Origin: Phaeobacter sp. 11ANDIMAR09
GTDB lineage: Bacteria; Pseudomonadota; Alphaproteobacteria; Rhodobacterales; Rhodobacteraceae
Assembly (NCBI RefSeq): GCF_001294455.1
Contig: NZ_LIKT01000002.1
Location: forward strand, 62,001-126,000
Length of the DNA stretch: 64,000 nucleotides
Reading direction: 5' to 3'
Below, piece after piece: positions 1 through 9,776 of the stretch. Position 1 is the first letter of the stretch. Every line of letters begins with the position of its first letter. The position numbers and the translations under genes were made by a program. A model generated the notes under the pieces. The model saw nothing but the letters and a program-made list of their open reading frames with translations, had not been told where the DNA came from and ran no database searches.

Positions 1-147
1 GCTGAAGGCCACGAGAAAGGCCTCGGCCACTGGCCCGGTGCCCAGAAAACTGGCGATCATGATATCGCGGGCAAAGCCCAAGATACGGCTGGCCAGGGTC
101 CAGAACCCGACGGTCATAAAACCCGATAGCAATTTTACCGGTTTCAT
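1..147 (-). CDS. murJ: MurJ lipid II flippase, N-terminal fragment
   Basis: Only the first 49 codons lie in the window; the gene runs off the left edge. They begin MKPVKLLSGFMTVG and include SRILGFARDIMIASFLG, the N-terminal helix and conserved arginine region of MurJ/MviN. MurJ moves lipid II across the inner membrane for peptidoglycan synthesis. Its ATG overlaps the glnD stop in an ATGA, so it is probably translated from the same message. The glnD-murJ order is common in alphaproteobacteria. The family call rests on a short stretch. Confidence 0.8.
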   Translation of the reverse strand, partial: MKPVKLLSGFMTVGFWTLASRILGFARDIMIASFLGTGPVAEAFLVAFS

Positions 148-2978
148 GAACGGGCCCGTTTTGACCCTTCGGAGATGGCGTCACGCAGTTTCCGCTCCAG
201 AAAGTCCTGTTTTGATTTTGCATGGTACTTCAAGCCGAACATATCCTTGACGTAGAAGGTATCGACCACCTGTTCGCCATAGGTCGCAATCACCGCATTG
301 GCGATATAGACATTGGCGCCGGCCAGGGTGCGGGCCAGATCATAGAGCAACCCGGTGCGATCGCGGGTGTCGACCTCGATGATTGTGTAGATCTCAGAGC
401 CTTCGTTATCAAAGGTGATATGGGTGGGCACCTTAAAGGCCTTTTCGCGCTTTTTGAATTTGTCGCGGGTTTCCAGCGCCTCCCCGGTGATCACCTCGCC
501 ATTGAGGGTCTTGAGGATCATCTGGTTCAACCTCGGCAGCCGTGAGGCCTCAAACGGGTGGCCATCGGCATCCTGAATCCAGAAGGCATCCGTCACATAG
601 CCATCCTTGGTGGTGTAGCTGCGGGCATCGACCACATTGGCACCAACCAGGGCCAGTGCTCCAGAGACGCGGGCAAAGATGCCAGGGTGATCGGCCATGA
701 CAAAACAGGCACGCGTCGCATCGCGGTCATCATCCGGGTAGAGCCGGATGACAATTCCTGCATCGTCGTTCTTAGCCTCAAGCTCTTTCAACATCTCGGC
801 AAAATCGACGTGGGCGGTGACGTGCAGGCCCTGCCAGTAGGGATCGTAATGCCGCCCGGTCTCGCGTTTGAGATCGGATTTGGACCAATCGGGCAGGGCG
901 GCACGCAACGCTTTTTTACCGGCGGCCCCGCGGTGCTCGCGGTTGAGCGCCTCCATGCCGTTGTCCAGCGCCTCGCGGGTTTGGTTATAGAGCGCCCGCA
1001 AAAGGGCCGCCTTCCAATTGTTCCAGGTATCTGGCCCTACGCCGCGAATATCGCAGACGGTCAGGACCAAAAGCAAATCCAGCCGTTTGACAGATTGCAC
1101 TGCCTTGGCAAAGCCCCGCACAGTGCGCGGATCAGCAATATCGCGCTTTTGCGCCATGTCCGACATCAGCAAATGGTTGCGCACCAGCCATTCGACGGTT
1201 TCGCTATCGGATTTGTTGAGCCCCAGACGCGGCGCCACCTTGCGGGCGATCTGGGCACCCAGGATGGAATGATCCAACTCGCGGCCCTTGCCGATGTCAT
1301 GCAACAACATGGCAACCAGCAAAACCTTGCGGTTGATCCCCTTGCGGATCACTTCCGACGACAGGGGCAGTTCGTCTTCCAGCTCGCCCTTCTCGATGGC
1401 GGTGAGGTTGGAGATCACCTGAATGGTGTGCTCGTCCACGGTGTAGGAGTGATACATGTTGAACTGCATCATCGCTACGATTGGCTCAAACTCAGGGATA
1501 AAGGCCGAGAGCACGCCCAGCTCGTTCATCCGGCGCAGGGCGCGTTCCGGGTTGCCATGTTTTAACAGCAGGTCGAGGAAAATTCGCCGGGCTTCCTTAT
1601 CGCCCCGCATCTCATCGTCGATCAGATCCAGATTGGCCGTGACCAGGCGCATGGCATCCGGATGGATCAACATGCCGGTACGCAGCGCCTCTTCAAAGAT
1701 TTTGAGCAGATTAAGCTTATTGTCGAGAAATGCCTCGGGGTCGGCCACATCCAGGCGGTTGTGAATGACTTTGTAGCCGGGCTTTACCCGGGGGCGGCGC
1801 CGGAAGATGCGCTCAAGCAGGGGGGCGCCTTTTTGCTGGCTTGCCTCCAGCTTTGTCAGCAGGATCCGGGTGAGATCGCCAACGGTTGTGGCATGGCGGA
1901 AATATTCCTGCATGAAGATTTCGACGCCGCGCCGCCCGGAGCGGTCCTTGTAACCCATGCGGCTGGCCACCTCGACCTGCAGATCAAAGCTGAGCTGCTC
2001 GGTGGCGCGCCGGGTGGCCAGATGCAGGTGGGCGCGTACCGCCCAGAGAAAATTGGCGGCGGTGGAAAAGGTGTCCAGCTCCTCTGGCGAGAACAGCCCG
2101 ATCGGGACCAGATCGGCCACGTCCTGCACCTGATAGACATATTTGGCGATCCAATAGAGCGATTGCAGATCACGCAGCCCGCCCTTGCCTTCTTTGACGT
2201 TGGGCTCAACCATGTAGCGCTGACCCTGCTTAAGATGACGCTCATCGCGTTCGGCCAGTTTGGCTTCGATGAAATCATGGGCATCCCGCGAAAACAGCTC
2301 AGCGCGCAGCCGGTCTTCCAGCTCCTCTGCGAGCTCTAGATCACCGGTCAGAAACCGCTGCTCCAGCATGGCGGTACGGATGGTGTAATCCTCGGCGCCC
2401 AGCCTGATGCAATCCTTGATGGTGCGGCTGGAATGGCCCACCTTGAGCCGCAGATCCCACAGGATATAGAGCATCGATTCAATGACGCTCTCGGCCCAAG
2501 CGGTGATCTTGTAAGGGGTGAGGAACATCAGATCGACGTCTGAAAACGGCGCCATCTCGCCACGGCCATAGCCGCCAACCGCGATCAGAGCGATCCGCTC
2601 TCCAGAGGTCGGTGTGCCAACCGGATGCAAATAAGTCGTCGCCACATGATAGGCTGTCAACACCAGACCATCGGTCAGGAAACTGTAGGATTTGGTCAGG
2701 GCGCGGGCTGAAAAAGGGGCCTGTGCATAGACCGCGGCGATGGCGTCGCGCCCCTGCTTGTTGGCATCGCGCAACAAAGCCACGGTCTGCGCACGCAGGG
2801 CATCGGGCTCTAGCTCTTCGGCCAGGGTGGCAATCCTGGCCTGCATTTCTGAGAGGTCAAAGATGGCCAGACCATCACAGATCAGCTCGGCAGCCGGAAG
2901 GGGGCCGAGCTGATCAGAGGAGGCTGTCCGGGCCGGATCAGAATCCTGCGCCGGAGAAGCTGCTGGGGGCTGCGTCAA
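144..2978 (-). CDS. glnD: [PII] uridylyltransferase / uridylyl-removing enzyme GlnD
   Basis: 944 residues, the usual length for GlnD. It uridylylates PII when glutamine is low and removes UMP when glutamine is high, so it is the nitrogen sensor of the cell. Visible parts are a nucleotidyltransferase motif GGYGRGEM...SDVDLM near residues 135-151, an HD phosphohydrolase motif LLHDIGKG in the middle, and two C-terminal ACT domains that bind glutamine. The chosen ATG overlaps the end of the upstream lipoprotein gene by 41 nt; no other methionine occurs before residue 45. It couples to murJ by a 4-nt overlap. Identity is secure; the exact start is less so. Confidence 0.95.
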   Translation of the reverse strand: MTQPPAASPAQDSDPARTASSDQLGPLPAAELICDGLAIFDLSEMQARIATLAEELEPDALRAQTVALLRDANKQGRDAIAAVYAQAPFSARALTKSYSFLTDGLVLTAYHVATTYLHPVGTPTSGERIALIAVGGYGRGEMAPFSDVDLMFLTPYKITAWAESVIESMLYILWDLRLKVGHSSRTIKDCIRLGAEDYTIRTAMLEQRFLTGDLELAEELEDRLRAELFSRDAHDFIEAKLAERDERHLKQGQRYMVEPNVKEGKGGLRDLQSLYWIAKYVYQVQDVADLVPIGLFSPEELDTFSTAANFLWAVRAHLHLATRRATEQLSFDLQVEVASRMGYKDRSGRRGVEIFMQEYFRHATTVGDLTRILLTKLEASQQKGAPLLERIFRRRPRVKPGYKVIHNRLDVADPEAFLDNKLNLLKIFEEALRTGMLIHPDAMRLVTANLDLIDDEMRGDKEARRIFLDLLLKHGNPERALRRMNELGVLSAFIPEFEPIVAMMQFNMYHSYTVDEHTIQVISNLTAIEKGELEDELPLSSEVIRKGINRKVLLVAMLLHDIGKGRELDHSILGAQIARKVAPRLGLNKSDSETVEWLVRNHLLMSDMAQKRDIADPRTVRGFAKAVQSVKRLDLLLVLTVCDIRGVGPDTWNNWKAALLRALYNQTREALDNGMEALNREHRGAAGKKALRAALPDWSKSDLKRETGRHYDPYWQGLHVTAHVDFAEMLKELEAKNDDAGIVIRLYPDDDRDATRACFVMADHPGIFARVSGALALVGANVVDARSYTTKDGYVTDAFWIQDADGHPFEASRLPRLNQMILKTLNGEVITGEALETRDKFKKREKAFKVPTHITFDNEGSEIYTIIEVDTRDRTGLLYDLARTLAGANVYIANAVIATYGEQVVDTFYVKDMFGLKYHAKSKQDFLERKLRDAISEGSKRARS

Positions 2979-4107
2979 GGATGACTACCTTCTGTTCTTG
3001 GATCGTTGCAATGGCCAGGCCACGGTCGTTGGTGCCATCCGCGCGCAGACGGAAGATGCCGCTGGTGCCCTGGAAACCTGCCCCCTGGGTCAGAGCAGCT
3101 GCCGTCAGAGCATCTGACTTACCTGCGCCGACCAGAGCGCCAATTGCGGCGATACCATCATAGGCCAGCCCACCAATGGAATGCGGCGCGTTGCCATAGG
3201 TTGCTTCATAGCGATCCCGGAAGCCGCGGGCCTTGCCGGGGTCGGGCATGGCAAACCAGCTGCCTTGGACGCCGGGCAGGGCCAGGGTTTGGGCGGGCAC
3301 ATCCCAACGGGTGAGGCCAATGTACTGAATGTCTTCAGGTTTGACACCGGCTTCGGGCAGCAGCTGAGTCAACAGGGGCAGAGCGCCCGCAGTGGTGGCT
3401 GTCAGGAACAGCGCATCTGCGCCGCCACTGGTGGCCGAACGAATTTGTGGAATGGCGTTGATCACGCCCTTTTGAGACAATTCATAGCCGACGCTGCCCG
3501 CAATGTTCACACCGGTCTGAGAGGCCGCATTGCGGATGGCAGCCTGACCAGCCTGACCAGCGGAATTGTTGCCGCCGGCAATCAGAATGTTGGTCTTGCC
3601 CTGGGATCTTGCATAGGCGGTCAGGCGGCGGGCCGTGTTGTCAAAAGTTGGCCCCAGGATAAAGACATTGCCCCCGGCAATCGAGGTGGTGTTGGAAAAG
3701 GACAGAACATTGACGCCCTTTTGCGCGGCGGCAATACCGGCGGCATTGGCGGCTTCGGCATATACCGGGCCCAGAATGATCCGTGCGCCAGCGTTTACGG
3801 CTTCGGTTGCGGCGGCTGCGGCGCGGGTGGGGTCGCCTGCGGTATCATAGATGCGCAGATCAATCTGCACGCCCTGCAGATCAGCAATTGCGAGACGCGC
3901 GGCGTTTTCCAGGCTCTGCGCCAGGACAGCGTCGCCGGATTGCGCCGAGCCACGTGGCACCAGCAGCGCTACGGGAACGGGCTTGGAGGTATTGATGGTG
4001 GGGCCCCCGCCAATCGCAATCGGATCACAGGCGGCCAGTGCAAATGTGGAAATCGCGGCCACGGCAGACAATGTTGCCTTGCGGGCCCGCTTGAAAACAG
4101 CAAACAT
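2938..4107 (-). CDS. LpoA-like penicillin-binding protein activator (lipoprotein)
   Basis: About 389 residues. A lipoprotein signal peptide starts at MFAVFKRARK and ends with lipobox LAAC, then CDPIAIGGG. The rest has a type I periplasmic-binding fold: VALLVPRGS, ILGPVYAE, NVLSFSN and YDGIAAIGALV are typical of LpoA/LppC (YraM). In gammaproteobacteria LpoA stimulates PBP1A from the outer membrane; here that role is inferred. The gene is divergent from rsmI with yraN after it, the same rsmI-lpoA-yraN neighbourhood as in E. coli, which supports the call. An in-frame ATG 57 nt upstream gives no signal peptide at the N-terminus, so the internal start was chosen. Confidence 0.8.
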   Translation of the reverse strand: MFAVFKRARKATLSAVAAISTFALAACDPIAIGGGPTINTSKPVPVALLVPRGSAQSGDAVLAQSLENAARLAIADLQGVQIDLRIYDTAGDPTRAAAAATEAVNAGARIILGPVYAEAANAAGIAAAQKGVNVLSFSNTTSIAGGNVFILGPTFDNTARRLTAYARSQGKTNILIAGGNNSAGQAGQAAIRNAASQTGVNIAGSVGYELSQKGVINAIPQIRSATSGGADALFLTATTAGALPLLTQLLPEAGVKPEDIQYIGLTRWDVPAQTLALPGVQGSWFAMPDPGKARGFRDRYEATYGNAPHSIGGLAYDGIAAIGALVGAGKSDALTAAALTQGAGFQGTSGIFRLRADGTNDRGLAIATIQEQKVVILDAAPSSFSGAGF

Positions 4108-4193
4108 AATGGACTTGTAACTCCCCTTGTCCGGCGCTTGTGCGCCGTGTTGGTTCTGGGGCAATCATAAACGACCAAAAAGGCGGGTCCAGC

Positions 4194-5051
4194 GTGAATC
4201 ATCAGATCGTCAATTTGTTGCCCGGACTGTATTTTGTGGCAACACCTCTGGGCACGGCGCGCGACATCACGCTGCGGGCGCTGGATGTGCTGGCCTCGGC
4301 AGATCTCATTGCCGCCGAAGACACCCGGTCGCTGCGTCGCCTGATGGAAATCCACGGTGTTCCGCTGGGCGAGCGGCAGGTGATTGCTTATCATGACCAT
4401 AGCGGAGTGGGTGCGCGCGGCAAATTGCTCTCAGCCTTGGAGGCTGGGAAATCTGTTGCCTATGCTTCCGAGGCGGGGATGCCATTGATCGCGGATCCCG
4501 GCTATGGCTTGTCCAAAGCCGCTTCTGAAGCTGGGTATCTGGTGACTTCTGCGCCCGGTGCCACGGCGGTGACCACGGCGCTGGCGCTGGCTGGGTTGCC
4601 AACGGATGCGTTCTTTTTTGCGGGTTTTTTGCCCAATGCGAGCGGTGCACGGCGCAAACGGCTGGAAGAGGTCGCGGCGATTCCCGGCACCCTGGCCTTT
4701 TACGAATCCCCCAAACGGATTGCCGCTTCGGTGGCCGATATGGCCGCAGTGTTGGGCAATCGCCCGGCGGCGCTCTGCCGTGAGCTGACTAAGAAATTCG
4801 AAGAGGTCCGCCGCCTGCCGCTGTCTGAGCTGGCCACCAGTCTGGAAGAGAACCCGGTGAAAGGCGAGATCGTCGTTCTAGTGGATCGTGTCTCAGAAGC
4901 GACAGCAAGTGATGGAGATATTGAGAGCGATCTGCGCGCAGCGCTGATCGACAACTCGGTCAAGGATGCTGCCGCAATCGTCTCGGAGGCCCATGAAATG
5001 CCGCGCCGCAAAGTCTACCAGATGGCGCTGAAGCTGGCGAAAGAGGGCTAA
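4194..5051 (+). CDS. rsmI: 16S rRNA (cytidine(1402)-2'-O)-methyltransferase RsmI
   Basis: RsmI methylates the ribose of C1402 in the 16S rRNA decoding centre using S-adenosylmethionine. The tetrapyrrole-methylase fold is recognisable: LYFVATPLGTARDITLRAL near the start, AAEDTRSLRRLM, GMPLIADPGYGL and PGATAVTTALALAGLP. The GTG at 4194 gives 285 residues, matching the family; an ATG 54 nt upstream adds an unsupported extension that runs into the divergent promoter region. The C-terminus carries the usual HTH-like tail (SEAHEMPRRKVYQMAL). It is followed after one base by yraN. Confidence 0.93.
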   Translation: MNHQIVNLLPGLYFVATPLGTARDITLRALDVLASADLIAAEDTRSLRRLMEIHGVPLGERQVIAYHDHSGVGARGKLLSALEAGKSVAYASEAGMPLIADPGYGLSKAASEAGYLVTSAPGATAVTTALALAGLPTDAFFFAGFLPNASGARRKRLEEVAAIPGTLAFYESPKRIAASVADMAAVLGNRPAALCRELTKKFEEVRRLPLSELATSLEENPVKGEIVVLVDRVSEATASDGDIESDLRAALIDNSVKDAAAIVSEAHEMPRRKVYQMALKLAKEG

Positions 5052-5052
5052 G

Positions 5053-5427
5053 ATGGCCAAGCCCCCTGCCTCAACCGGGTTGCGCGCGCATCTTGCGGGG
5101 GCCGCGGCTGAGGAGCAGGCGGCTAGGGCTTATGCGGCGCAGGGCTATGAGCTGGTGGAGCAGCGCTGGCGCGGGGCAGCCGGAGAGATCGACCTGATCC
5201 TGCGCAAAGGTACGCTGCTGGTCTTTGCCGAGGTCAAGACCGGCCCCAGCTATGAGGCGGCAATTGCGCGGATCAACCCGCGTCAAATGGGCCGGGTTCA
5301 GGCCTCTGCCGCCCTGTTTCTGGAGCAGCAACCAGAGGGGACTTTGAGCGAGGCGCGTATAGATGTGGTGCTGGTTTTTAGCACAGGCGAGGTCGAGATT
5401 ATCGAGAACGCCTATGGTCAGGGCTAG
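5053..5427 (+). CDS. yraN: UPF0102 family protein YraN
   Basis: 124 residues with the conserved endonuclease-like core of UPF0102: AAEEQAARAYAAQGYELVEQ, then GEIDLIL and LLVFAEVKTG (the E...D...EVK pattern of restriction-endonuclease-like folds). Its biological role is not established. It follows rsmI by one nucleotide, as in many proteobacteria, so the two are co-transcribed. Confidence 0.9.
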   Translation: MAKPPASTGLRAHLAGAAAEEQAARAYAAQGYELVEQRWRGAAGEIDLILRKGTLLVFAEVKTGPSYEAAIARINPRQMGRVQASAALFLEQQPEGTLSEARIDVVLVFSTGEVEIIENAYGQG

Positions 5428-5511
5428 CTCTGACCACGGCAATTTGAACAAGGCATATTGAACCTGACTGCTGCCTGCGCCATCTATTGCCAAAGCAAAA
5501 GGGAACCTGCC

Positions 5512-6447
5512 ATGAAAATTGCCTTCCAGATGGACCCGATCATGGGTGTGGACATCAACGCTGACAGCAGCTTTCGCCTGGCAGAAGAAGCGCAGGCGCG
5601 CGGCCATGAGCTGTTTTTCTACCTGCCCGATCAGCTGGCCTATCAGGAGGGACGCATCACTGCGCGTGGCCAGGACATGACCGTCCAGCGGGTGGCGGGA
5701 ACCCCGGCCATCCTGGGGGAGATTCGCGAAGTCGATCTGGCCGATTTTGATGTGATCTGGCTGCGTCAGGATCCGCCCTTTGATATGCATTACATCACCT
5801 CCACCCATCTGCTGGACCGGTTGAAGGATGACTGCCTGGTGGTGAACGACCCGTTCTGGGTGCGTAACTATCCGGAAAAATTGCTGGTTCTGGACTTCCC
5901 CGACCTGACTCCACCCACGGCCATTGCCCGCGATCTGGACACGATCAAGGCCTTCAAGGCCAAGCATGGTGATATCATCCTTAAGCCGCTTTATGGCAAT
6001 GGTGGCGCCGGGGTGTTCCGCCTGGACGCCAATGATCGTAACCTGACCTCCCTGCATGAGCTGTTCACCGGTTTCAGCCGCGAGCCACTGATCGTGCAGA
6101 AGTTCCTGCCGGATGTGAGCAATGGTGACAAGCGGGTGATCCTGGTGGACGGTGAACCAGTCGGGGCGATCAACCGGGTGCCCGCAGCGGGCGAGACTCG
6201 CTCGAACATGCATGTTGGCGGACGCCCTGAAAAGGTCGGCCTGACAGAGCGCGATCTGGAGATCTGCGCCGCCATCGGGCCTTTGCTGAAGGAAAAGGGC
6301 CAGATCTTTGTCGGCATCGACGTGATCGGCGACTACCTGACCGAAATCAACGTGACCTCGCCCACCGGTATTCAAGAGCTGGAGCGGTTTGACGGGGTGA
6401 ATATCGCTGAAAAGATCTGGGCGGCAATCGAGGCTAAGCTTGGATGA
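5512..6447 (+). CDS. gshB: Glutathione synthetase
   Basis: 311 residues from ATG 5512. GshB ligates gamma-glutamylcysteine and glycine with ATP to make glutathione. The N-terminal domain starts [15 protein letters not shown], the family signature. The ATP-grasp domain follows, with [15 protein letters not shown] and [16 protein letters not shown] as nucleotide and Mg-binding segments and [19 protein letters not shown] near the end. An upstream in-frame ATG at 5458 adds 18 residues unlike the family. The stop overlaps the next start in ATGA. Confidence 0.95.
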   Translation: MKIAFQMDPIMGVDINADSSFRLAEEAQARGHELFFYLPDQLAYQEGRITARGQDMTVQRVAGTPAILGEIREVDLADFDVIWLRQDPPFDMHYITSTHLLDRLKDDCLVVNDPFWVRNYPEKLLVLDFPDLTPPTAIARDLDTIKAFKAKHGDIILKPLYGNGGAGVFRLDANDRNLTSLHELFTGFSREPLIVQKFLPDVSNGDKRVILVDGEPVGAINRVPAAGETRSNMHVGGRPEKVGLTERDLEICAAIGPLLKEKGQIFVGIDVIGDYLTEINVTSPTGIQELERFDGVNIAEKIWAAIEAKLG

Positions 6448-7355
6448 GCGTTCTGCGCCCATTACTGAATACATATCTTCGCCTGACTGAAAAGCGGTTC
6501 TTGAAGAATGCGAAGGGGCCAGAGGCCCTGCGCCGGAGCATCGAAACCAAGGCGCGCCTGCTGTTTCATGGGCCGTTGTCGATGCGTCTGCAGCCTGGCG
6601 CGTTGGCAGGACGTGAGGCCGTTTGGATATCACCGCGAAAAGGCCCCGAGCCGCAGGTGACGCTCTTGTACTTTCACGGGGGAGGATATGTTTTTGGGTC
6701 GCCCCAGACCCATGCTGCCATGGTTTCCTCCCTCGCTAAACGCGCCGGCGTAGGGGCAGTTTTGCCGCGCTACCCATTGGCACCGGAACATCCGTTTCCA
6801 GCGGCGTTTGATCACGCGCTCGCGGCCTATCGTGCCTGTCGGGAGCAGGGCGGTCAGGTGATCATCGGAGGCGACAGCGCCGGTGGCGGGCTTGCACTTG
6901 CGTTGCTTGGCCATTTGTTGGCCAGGGGCGAGCCGCTCCCAGAGGCTGTTTTTGCGTTTTCTCCGCTCACGGACCTGACTTTCTCCGGCATGAGTATTCG
7001 TGAGAACGCTGAAGCTGAAGTCGTTCTGCCTGCCGAACGGGCGCAAGACATGGTTCAGATGTATCTGAACGGAGAGGATCCAATGACCCCGTCGGCCAGC
7101 CCCTTGTTTGCCGACTTCACAGGCGGCCCGCCTGTGTGGATCACAGCTGGGGATACCGAAATTCTGTTGGGTGACAGCCGCCGCATCGTGGATCGGATGC
7201 AGGCGCAGGGCGTTGATGTCACCTATGTCGAAGAAGTTGATTTGCCGCATGTTTGGCCCCTGTTCCACAACATCTTGCCCGAGGCGCGTTCAACGCTGAA
7301 CAGCTTGGCTGCCTGGATCGGGGTTCAGGCTGGGACCAGGGCAGGGACCCGGTAG
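6444..7355 (+). CDS. Alpha/beta hydrolase, HSL-type esterase
   Basis: 303 residues of the hormone-sensitive-lipase family. The oxyanion-hole motif HGGG is at residues 78-81, the nucleophile Ser145 sits in GDSAGG, and the catalytic His is probably H269 in [10 protein letters not shown]. An aspartate in AGDTEIL near 237 may complete the triad. Substrate cannot be told; this family cleaves short-chain esters. It overlaps gshB by 4 nt and is translationally coupled. Its last 31 nt overlap the 3' end of comM tail to tail. Confidence 0.87.
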   Translation: MSVLRPLLNTYLRLTEKRFLKNAKGPEALRRSIETKARLLFHGPLSMRLQPGALAGREAVWISPRKGPEPQVTLLYFHGGGYVFGSPQTHAAMVSSLAKRAGVGAVLPRYPLAPEHPFPAAFDHALAAYRACREQGGQVIIGGDSAGGGLALALLGHLLARGEPLPEAVFAFSPLTDLTFSGMSIRENAEAEVVLPAERAQDMVQMYLNGEDPMTPSASPLFADFTGGPPVWITAGDTEILLGDSRRIVDRMQAQGVDVTYVEEVDLPHVWPLFHNILPEARSTLNSLAAWIGVQAGTRAGTR

Positions 7356-8845
7356 CTGACCGCTTCGGCGACATGGGGTTTGAGCACATATTCTGAACGG
7401 TCGAGGTCTGCAATCGTACGCGCCACCCGCATCACCCGGTGATAGCCCCGCGCCGAGAGGCCAAACTGCTCCGCTGCGCGCTGCAAAAATTCGCGGCTCT
7501 GAGGTTTTAGCGCTGTAGCCTGTTCCAGCACCGCGCCTTCGGCATCTGCATTTTGCCAGACCTGCGGGAGATCGCCATAGCGCGCGGTCTGGATCTCGCG
7601 GGCGATCGCGACCCGTTGCGCCACTTCCGTAGAGCCTTCACTGGCGGCGGGCAGGTCCAGGTCCTTATAGGCGACGGGCGGTACTTCGATCCGTAGGTCA
7701 AACCGATCCAGCATCGGGCCGGAAATGCGCCCCAGATAATCCTCGCCACAATTTGGGGCACGAGAACAGGCGCGGGCGGCATCGGCGAGGTAGCCGCATT
7801 TGCAGGGGTTGGCCGCCGCCACCAACATAAACCGGCTGGGGTAGCGGATATGGGCATTGGCGCGCGCTATCATCACTTCGCCGGCCTCCAGCGGCTGGCG
7901 CAGGGTTTCCAGCACCGCGCGATTGAATTCGGGCAGCTCATCCAGGAACAACACCCCGTTATGGGCCAGGCTGATTTCGCCGGGCTGCGCCCGCCTGCCG
8001 CCGCCAACAATGGCCGCCATCGAGGCCGTGTGATGGGGCTCGCGAAAGGGGCGGTTGCGGTCGATGCCGCCCTGGTCGATGAGGCCGCATAGCGACTGAA
8101 TCATTGCGGTTTCCAGCGCCTCTGCCGGGGTGAGCGTTGGCAGGATCGAGGGCAGGCGCGCCGCTAGCATCGATTTGCCCGAGCCGGGTGGGCCAACCAG
8201 CAGCAGGTGATGACGCCCGGCGGCGGCGATCTCTAGGGCGCGTTTGGCCTGTTCCTGGCCTTTGATGTCGCGTAGATCCCGTTGAACTGAATCGCTGCGC
8301 ATTTCGCCAGGGCGGGCGGGGGCAAGGGGCATTTCACCGGTGAAATGGCGCACCACTTCGGTCAGGCTGGACGCGCCAATAACCAAGGCATCCCCTGCCC
8401 AGGCGGCTTCGGCGGCAGAGGCCTTGGGGCACAGAAGCTGCCGCTCGGTGGCGGCGGCCCCCATGGCTGCAGGCAGGGCGCCGGTGACGGGCATCAGCAG
8501 CCCATCCAGCGATAGCTCTCCCAGCGCAACGGTTTGTTCAACCGCATCCGGCGGGATGAGCCCAATGGCGGCCAGCAGGGCCAAAGCAATGGGTAGGTCG
8601 AAATGGCTGCCTTCCTTTGGCAGATCCGCGGGCGAGAGATTGACGGTGATCCGCTTTGCCGGCAGGGCAATCGACATAGAGGCAAAGGCCGCGCGCACCC
8701 GCTCGCGCGCTTCTGACACGGACTTGTCCGGCAGGCCAACAATGGCAAAGGCAGGCAGCCCCGCGACAAGCGAGCACTGCACCTCGACAAGGCGCGCGTC
8801 AATGCCGTGAAAGGCCACAGTCTGTGCACGGCTGATCATGTCCAT
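7325..8845 (-). CDS. comM: YifB/ComM family Mg-chelatase-like AAA+ ATPase
   Basis: 506 residues. ComM is a hexameric helicase that promotes branch migration when transformed DNA is integrated. The N-terminal Lon-like (ChlI) domain starts ISRAQTVAFHGIDARLVEV. The AAA+ domain has Walker A GPPGSGKS, Walker B GVLFLDELPEF and a cysteine cluster (NPCKCGY...CSRAPNC). The C-terminal domain has SARGYHRVMRVARTIADL. Two ATGs lie close together at the start (8845 and 8839); the first has AAGGG five bases upstream. It stands alone, convergent with the esterase gene. Natural competence is a possible context, but no other com gene is present here. Confidence 0.93.
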   Translation of the reverse strand: MDMISRAQTVAFHGIDARLVEVQCSLVAGLPAFAIVGLPDKSVSEARERVRAAFASMSIALPAKRITVNLSPADLPKEGSHFDLPIALALLAAIGLIPPDAVEQTVALGELSLDGLLMPVTGALPAAMGAAATERQLLCPKASAAEAAWAGDALVIGASSLTEVVRHFTGEMPLAPARPGEMRSDSVQRDLRDIKGQEQAKRALEIAAAGRHHLLLVGPPGSGKSMLAARLPSILPTLTPAEALETAMIQSLCGLIDQGGIDRNRPFREPHHTASMAAIVGGGRRAQPGEISLAHNGVLFLDELPEFNRAVLETLRQPLEAGEVMIARANAHIRYPSRFMLVAAANPCKCGYLADAARACSRAPNCGEDYLGRISGPMLDRFDLRIEVPPVAYKDLDLPAASEGSTEVAQRVAIAREIQTARYGDLPQVWQNADAEGAVLEQATALKPQSREFLQRAAEQFGLSARGYHRVMRVARTIADLDRSEYVLKPHVAEAVSYRVPALVPA

Positions 8846-8959
8846 TCATTCCCTTGATCCAACACCGAAAAACCATAGGCACCGTGGTATTGGAGTCAGC
8901 AGGGAGTTGGCTGGCGACAGCGCTTTTTTGCGCTGATTTCCCGCAGGCCGGCAGCTTTT

Positions 8960-8990
8960 GGCCTCCTGGGGTGAAACCAGGCAGGAGGCC
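8960..8990. terminator. Perfect 9-bp hairpin between comM and the GST gene
   Basis: GGCCTCCTG at 8960-8968 pairs exactly with CAGGAGGCC at 8982-8990. It lies 20 nt past the GST stop. There is no run of U on either strand after the stem, so it may slow RNA decay rather than terminate transcription. Confidence 0.4.
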
Positions 8991-9010
8991 AGCGGGGGCT
9001 GTTTGTCTTC

Positions 9011-9694
9011 CTAGCCGAAGGGCCAGGGCGCACGATCGAGATCCAGGAGGTAGGGCTCGGGGTCATAGGTGACCGTGCGCGCCTGGCTCTGCCACCTCTG
9101 CACCGCAGGGTCAGAGAGCAGCAGCTCGCAGTAGCTGCGCGTCGCCTCCGAGACTGGCAGATCATAGCCAATGATCCGTGCCGCCACCGGTGTGTAAAAC
9201 ACCTCTGCCAGCGAATAGTGACCAAAGAGATAGCCATCGCTGCTGCCAGAGATTTTACGGGCATGGGCAAAGAGTGTCTCGATCCGGGCGAGATCGGTGA
9301 GCACCGCTTCTGACGGGATAAACCCCTGCCAGACATGGGACAGTTGCATCGGGCAATCGCCGCGCAGGGCGGAAAAACCAGCGACCATTTCCGTCACCAG
9401 CCAGCGGGCCGTGGCGCGCTGATCCGCTGCTTTTGGCCAGAGCCCGGCCGTGGGAAAATCCTCGGCAAGTGTCTCGGCCATGGCCAGGCTTTCGCCGATC
9501 ACCAAACCCTGTTCGGTCCGGAGCGCAGGCACAAGCCGTGCCGGGGCCAAATGGGCCATGTCCTGTGCCATCGAGCCGGAATAGAGCCCTACCAGATGGG
9601 TGTCATGCGGGATTGCGAATTTTTCGAGCATGAGCCAGCCGCGCAACGACCAACTGGAATACATGCGATCACCAATATAAAGTTCATAAGCCAT
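9011..9694 (-). CDS. Glutathione S-transferase family protein
   Basis: 227 residues. The thioredoxin-like N-terminal domain reads YELYIGDRMYSSWSLRGWLML, where the SSWS serines are likely to activate glutathione. GLVIGESLAMAETLAE is the glutathione-binding ES motif. An all-helical C-terminal domain follows. The substrate is unknown. The 82-nt upstream gap is AT-rich and could carry its promoter. It is encoded near gshB, but no operon links the two. Confidence 0.9.
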   Translation of the reverse strand: MAYELYIGDRMYSSWSLRGWLMLEKFAIPHDTHLVGLYSGSMAQDMAHLAPARLVPALRTEQGLVIGESLAMAETLAEDFPTAGLWPKAADQRATARWLVTEMVAGFSALRGDCPMQLSHVWQGFIPSEAVLTDLARIETLFAHARKISGSSDGYLFGHYSLAEVFYTPVAARIIGYDLPVSEATRSYCELLLSDPAVQRWQSQARTVTYDPEPYLLDLDRAPWPFG

Positions 9695-9776
9695 GGGGGA
9701 AGGCTAGCAGCAGAAAATTCATTCTTAAATCGAATATTTGTGCGGTAATTCATCACATATTTTGATTATTTCCGAC

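Noticed and set aside
5071-6633. Long minus-strand frame opposite yraN and gshB
   Set aside because: Both sense genes are clear family members and the antisense product has no motif.
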